A stretch of 8,921 bases of DNA, taken from the NCBI GenBank assembly GCA_003557085.1, contig PWPR01000142.1:1-8921 (forward strand), written 5' to 3'. Numbering within the stretch: position 1 is the first letter of the stretch; each line of letters begins with the position of its first letter. The position numbers were made by a program, and so were the translations under genes. Below are positions 6,723 to 8,921 of the stretch, piece by piece. The notes beneath the pieces are model-generated. The model saw nothing but the letters and a program-made list of their open reading frames with translations. It ran no database searches and was not told where the DNA came from. Source of the DNA: Clostridia bacterium. GTDB lineage: Bacteria; Bacillota; UBA994; PWPR01.

Positions 6723-6830
6723 TAAATGAAGGATTCATTGAAATAGATTACTAGGCATTCTTACGTAGTTTTTGTTTTTATTAATGCTTAAATTTAGTAG
6801 AATAAAGTAAATGGATGAAAGGATAAAAAT

Positions 6831-7565
6831 ATGGAATTTGAGAACAAAGTTATAGTTGTTACAGGTGGCAATAATGGTATTGGCAAAGAAATCGTCAAAT
6901 ATTTTAACAATCTGAAATCTAAAACAGTTGTAATTGACATGGATCATCAAAACGTAGATTGTGAGTTCTATTTTAAAGGTGATATTTCATGCAAAAATGT
7001 CTTGGAAAACTTTTCAAAAGAAATAATTAAAGAATTTAAAAGTGTTGATGTCTTAATTAATAATGCTTGTATTTCAAAAAGAGGCATATTATCAAAATGC
7101 ACATATGAAGACTTTTTATATGTTCTTAAAGTAGGAGTCGTTGCGTCTTACTATCTCAGTTTATTGCTTAAGGATAGCTTTTCAAAAAATGCGTCCATAG
7201 TTAATATTTCTTCCACAAGAGCAAATATGTCACAGCCAGATACAGAAAGCTATACAAGCGCTAAAGGAGGAATAAGCGCACTAACACATTCTTTAGCAGT
7301 AAGCCTAGCTGGTAAAGTTAGAGTTAACTCTATATCTCCTGGTTGGATAGATAACAAGCAATCAGAGTGGGAAAAAAGTGATTATTATCAGCATTTGACA
7401 AGGAGTATCGGAGAGGCAAAAGATATAGCTGAGATGGTAGTTTTTTTATCTAGTAGTAAGGCAAAGTTTATCACTGGTGAAAACATTAATATTGATGGGG
7501 GTATGTCTAAACAGATGATATACCATGGAGATAACAATTGGAGATATAGGGAGGAAGTAAAATGA
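6831..7565 (+). CDS. Short-chain dehydrogenase/reductase (SDR) family oxidoreductase
   Basis: An NAD(P)-dependent oxidoreductase of the classical SDR type (244 residues, normal length), cytoplasmic. The cofactor motif TGGNNGIG is at 11-18. Acidic residues after the second strand (VIDMD, D36 and D38) suggest NAD(H) rather than NADP(H). LINNACIS (75-82) is the NNAG-type motif. The catalytic Ser lies in VNISS (S127/S128), and the YxxxK pair is Y141 and K145, followed by SPGW (169-172) and the C-terminal ITGENINIDGG (214-224). The Asn usual in helix 4 of classical SDRs (pattern VN-x-x-G) is replaced in LKVGVVASYY, with Gly at 102. The ATG is preceded by GAAAGGA at 6817-6823, 7 bases away. The gene overlaps the hydrolase by ATGA. 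The substrate is unknown; the context suggests a hydroxyl or keto compound related to glyceride or glycerol use. Confidence 0.93.
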   Translation: MEFENKVIVVTGGNNGIGKEIVKYFNNLKSKTVVIDMDHQNVDCEFYFKGDISCKNVLENFSKEIIKEFKSVDVLINNACISKRGILSKCTYEDFLYVLKVGVVASYYLSLLLKDSFSKNASIVNISSTRANMSQPDTESYTSAKGGISALTHSLAVSLAGKVRVNSISPGWIDNKQSEWEKSDYYQHLTRSIGEAKDIAEMVVFLSSSKAKFITGENINIDGGMSKQMIYHGDNNWRYREEVK

Positions 7566-8500
7566 AGACAATTTGTTTTTCATTTAAGTCTGCAGACAAT
7601 AAAACAGATATTTATGCAAAAAAATGGATACCAGAGAATGAGGTAAAGGCAGTTTTGCAAATCACCCATGGAATGCTTGAGCATATAGAAAGATATAATG
7701 ATTTTGCATCATATATAGCAGATAACAATATTCTAGTAACAGGGCAAGACTTACTAGGACATGGTTGTTCAGTAAAATCTAGTGAGCAACGAGGTTTCTT
7801 TGCAACAAGAAATGGCAATGAAATTCTCTTAAATGATATAACTACTTTAATGAAAATAACTAAAGCAGAGTTTCCAAAGATACCATACTTTCATCTTGGA
7901 CACAGTATGGGATCATATTTAATAAGGCAATTTATCACTGAGCATAGTAAAGATATAAGTGGTGCAATTTTAGTAGGATCAGGCTATCCCTCAAGAGTAT
8001 TAATTAGTTTTGGAGAAGCACTTTCAAAACTTATAGGTTCTTTTAGAGGACAGAATTATAGGTCCGAGTTCCTTGACAAAATATCAATAGGTAGCTTTAA
8101 TAAGCACTATAAGAATCCAAAGACTGCAGTTGATTGGCTTTCTAGAGATCAAAAAGTTGTAGAGGATTATGTTAATGATGAAAAGATAGACTTTATTTTC
8201 TCAACGAATGCATATATGAATATGTATAAAAGTATAAAACATATCCATAAAAGCAGAGAAATAAGAAAAGTTTCAAAAGAGTTGCCTATAATATTTCTTT
8301 CAGGGTCGGAAGACCCGGTAGGAGATATGGGTGAGGGTGTTAGAAAGTCATATCAGAAGCTGGCTGACCAGGGATTTATGGATGTAGCAATCAAACTATA
8401 TGATGGAGCAAGGCATGAAATAATTAATGAAACTAATAAAAAAGAGGTTTATCAAGATATATGCAATTGGATTGATGAAAGGATTGATTATATTGAGTAA
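7562..8500 (+). CDS. Alpha/beta hydrolase, monoacylglycerol lipase/lysophospholipase-like
   Basis: A 312-residue serine hydrolase of the Hydrolase_4/serine aminopeptidase S33-like group, which includes bacterial monoglyceride lipases and lysophospholipases. No signal peptide is seen, so it is probably cytoplasmic. The oxyanion region THGMLEHIERY (35-45) is the HGxxEH pattern of this group. GQDLLGHGCS (61-70) follows, and the nucleophile elbow GHSMGS (113-118) places the catalytic Ser at 115. The acid is likely D251 in SGSEDPVGD, and the His is H285 in YDGARHEI. Residues 142-220, between the elbow and the acid, include the lid region. The start overlaps the SDR stop (ATGA), and the stop lies inside the start region of glycerol kinase, so all three are probably translated in a coupled way. 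With glpK next door, an ester releasing glycerol is the best substrate guess; other esters remain possible. Confidence 0.9.
   Translation: MKTICFSFKSADNKTDIYAKKWIPENEVKAVLQITHGMLEHIERYNDFASYIADNNILVTGQDLLGHGCSVKSSEQRGFFATRNGNEILLNDITTLMKITKAEFPKIPYFHLGHSMGSYLIRQFITEHSKDISGAILVGSGYPSRVLISFGEALSKLIGSFRGQNYRSEFLDKISIGSFNKHYKNPKTAVDWLSRDQKVVEDYVNDEKIDFIFSTNAYMNMYKSIKHIHKSREIRKVSKELPIIFLSGSEDPVGDMGEGVRKSYQKLADQGFMDVAIKLYDGARHEIINETNKKEVYQDICNWIDERIDYIE
8477..8483 (+). promoter_or_regulatory. Ribosome binding site for glpK inside the hydrolase gene
   Basis: GAAAGGA lies 9 bases before the TTG at 8493, within the last codons of the hydrolase. It repeats the sequence used for the SDR gene (6817-6823). 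It supports TTG 8493 as the start over the nearer in-frame TTG at 8484, which directly touches this site. Confidence 0.72.
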
Positions 8501-8921
8501 GTATATATTAGCACTTGATCAAGGAACAACTAGCTCTAGAGCAATATTATTTGATAAGTCTGGAAAAGTAGTTGCTATGTCACAAAAAGAAATAACTCAA
8601 ATATATCCGCAAAATGGTTGGGTAGAGCATAGTCCAAGAGAGATATGGGCCAGTCAGTCTGGTGTTATGAGGGAGGTTATTGAAAAAGCAAACATAAACA
8701 TTGATGAAGTATATGCATTAGGAATAACCAATCAGAGGGAAACAACTGTTATATGGGACAAAGAGACTGGAGTTCCCACATATAATGCGATTGTATGGCA
8801 ATGCAGAAGAACCTCTAATATATGTGATGACTTAAAAGAAAAAGGTTTAGAGAAGTACATTAAAGAAACTACGGGATTGGTAATTGATGCTTATTTTTCA
8901 GCTACGAAGATTAAGTGGATC
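8493..8921 (+). CDS. glpK: Glycerol kinase, N-terminal part (runs off the window)
   Basis: Glycerol kinase (FGGY family) phosphorylates glycerol to sn-glycerol 3-phosphate with ATP in the cytoplasm, trapping it for lipid synthesis or glycolysis. The 143 codons present begin MSKYILALDQGTTSSRAI, the family N-terminus with the DQGTTSSR phosphate motif (9-16). Further landmarks are IYPQNGWVEH (37-46), ITNQRET (78-84, with the substrate Arg-Glu pair R82/E83), NAIVWQCRR (98-106, substrate Trp W102) and TGLVIDAYFSATKIKWI (127-143, substrate Tyr Y134). These match the glycerol-binding residues known from the E. coli enzyme. A start at TTG 8493 gives the expected N-terminus and a well-spaced ribosome site; it overlaps the hydrolase gene by 8 bases. 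The frame is intact to the last base, so roughly 70% of a usual 500-residue protein lies beyond the window. Confidence 0.96.
   Translation, partial: MSKYILALDQGTTSSRAILFDKSGKVVAMSQKEITQIYPQNGWVEHSPREIWASQSGVMREVIEKANINIDEVYALGITNQRETTVIWDKETGVPTYNAIVWQCRRTSNICDDLKEKGLEKYIKETTGLVIDAYFSATKIKWI

Larger units (their letters stand above)
6074..6830. other. Long AT-rich intergenic region with no supportable gene
   Basis: About 750 bases lie between the hairpin and the SDR gene. No frame on either strand gives a start, ribosome site and coding-like protein together. Two short stretches look weakly protein-like and are listed separately: one on the minus strand (6190-6390) and one on the plus strand (6592-6690). 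Small AT-rich dyads are common (for example ACTGC/GCAGT at 6266-6282, and TTATTGT/ACAATAA at 6486-6549) but none stands out from what such composition gives. Composition is more AT-rich and stop-dense than in the neighbouring genes. The last 200 bases probably hold the promoter of the SDR operon. No tRNA-like, riboswitch-like or repeat-array structure was recognised by eye. Confidence 0.7.

Noticed and set aside
6735..6950. Minus-strand open frame of 71 codons at the SDR 5' end
   Set aside because: About half is antisense to the SDR gene; low-complexity Asn/Phe/Ile composition.
7612..7818. Minus-strand open frame of 68 codons
   Set aside because: Entirely antisense to the hydrolase gene, with no independent support.

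Overview
The window is AT-rich DNA with every convincing gene on the + strand. Purine-rich Shine-Dalgarno sequences (GAGGTGG, GGAGG, GAAAGGA) precede most genes, three genes appear to use TTG starts, and short intrinsic terminators separate the units. This suits a low-GC Firmicute, most likely a Clostridia-type anaerobe. That placement is inferred from composition, signals and protein character; no marker gene fixes the genus.

Region 1 (1-3951) is one apparent operon. It holds the 3' part of an ABC exporter ATPase gene, two ABC-2 type permeases of matching layout, a small DsrE-like protein and a pirin. Gaps are -1, 12, 23 and 19 bases. A perfect 12-bp hairpin at 3921-3951 closes the unit. The ATPase plus two permeases form a complete exporter of unknown substrate. 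The last two genes are soluble proteins of redox, sulfur or regulatory type with no obvious transport role.

Region 2 (3952-5448) is a single gene isolated by terminators. It encodes a protein with about 12 membrane helices and a C-terminal LuxR-type helix-turn-helix, so it looks like a membrane-tethered one-component regulator. An extended -10 promoter lies just upstream.

Region 3 (5449-6073) holds one gene for an unrecognised 146-residue single-pass membrane protein with an awkward start site, followed by a strong terminator hairpin. Region 4 (6074-6830) is about 750 bases with no supportable gene. It has two short gene-like stretches, one per strand, that may be relics, plus possible promoters for the next operon.

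Region 5 (6831-8921) is a tightly coupled operon: a short-chain dehydrogenase, an alpha/beta hydrolase of the monoacylglycerol lipase/lysophospholipase type (4-base overlap), and the start of glycerol kinase (8-base overlap, TTG start), which runs off the window. A plausible joint role is release of glycerol from a glyceride-type ester and its phosphorylation to glycerol 3-phosphate. The dehydrogenase substrate is unknown.

No tRNA, rRNA, CRISPR array or intact mobile element was seen. The points most worth following up are the tethered LuxR regulator, the exporter-DsrE-pirin operon, the lipase-GlpK operon with an SDR lacking the usual tetrad Asn, and the odd start of the 146-residue gene.
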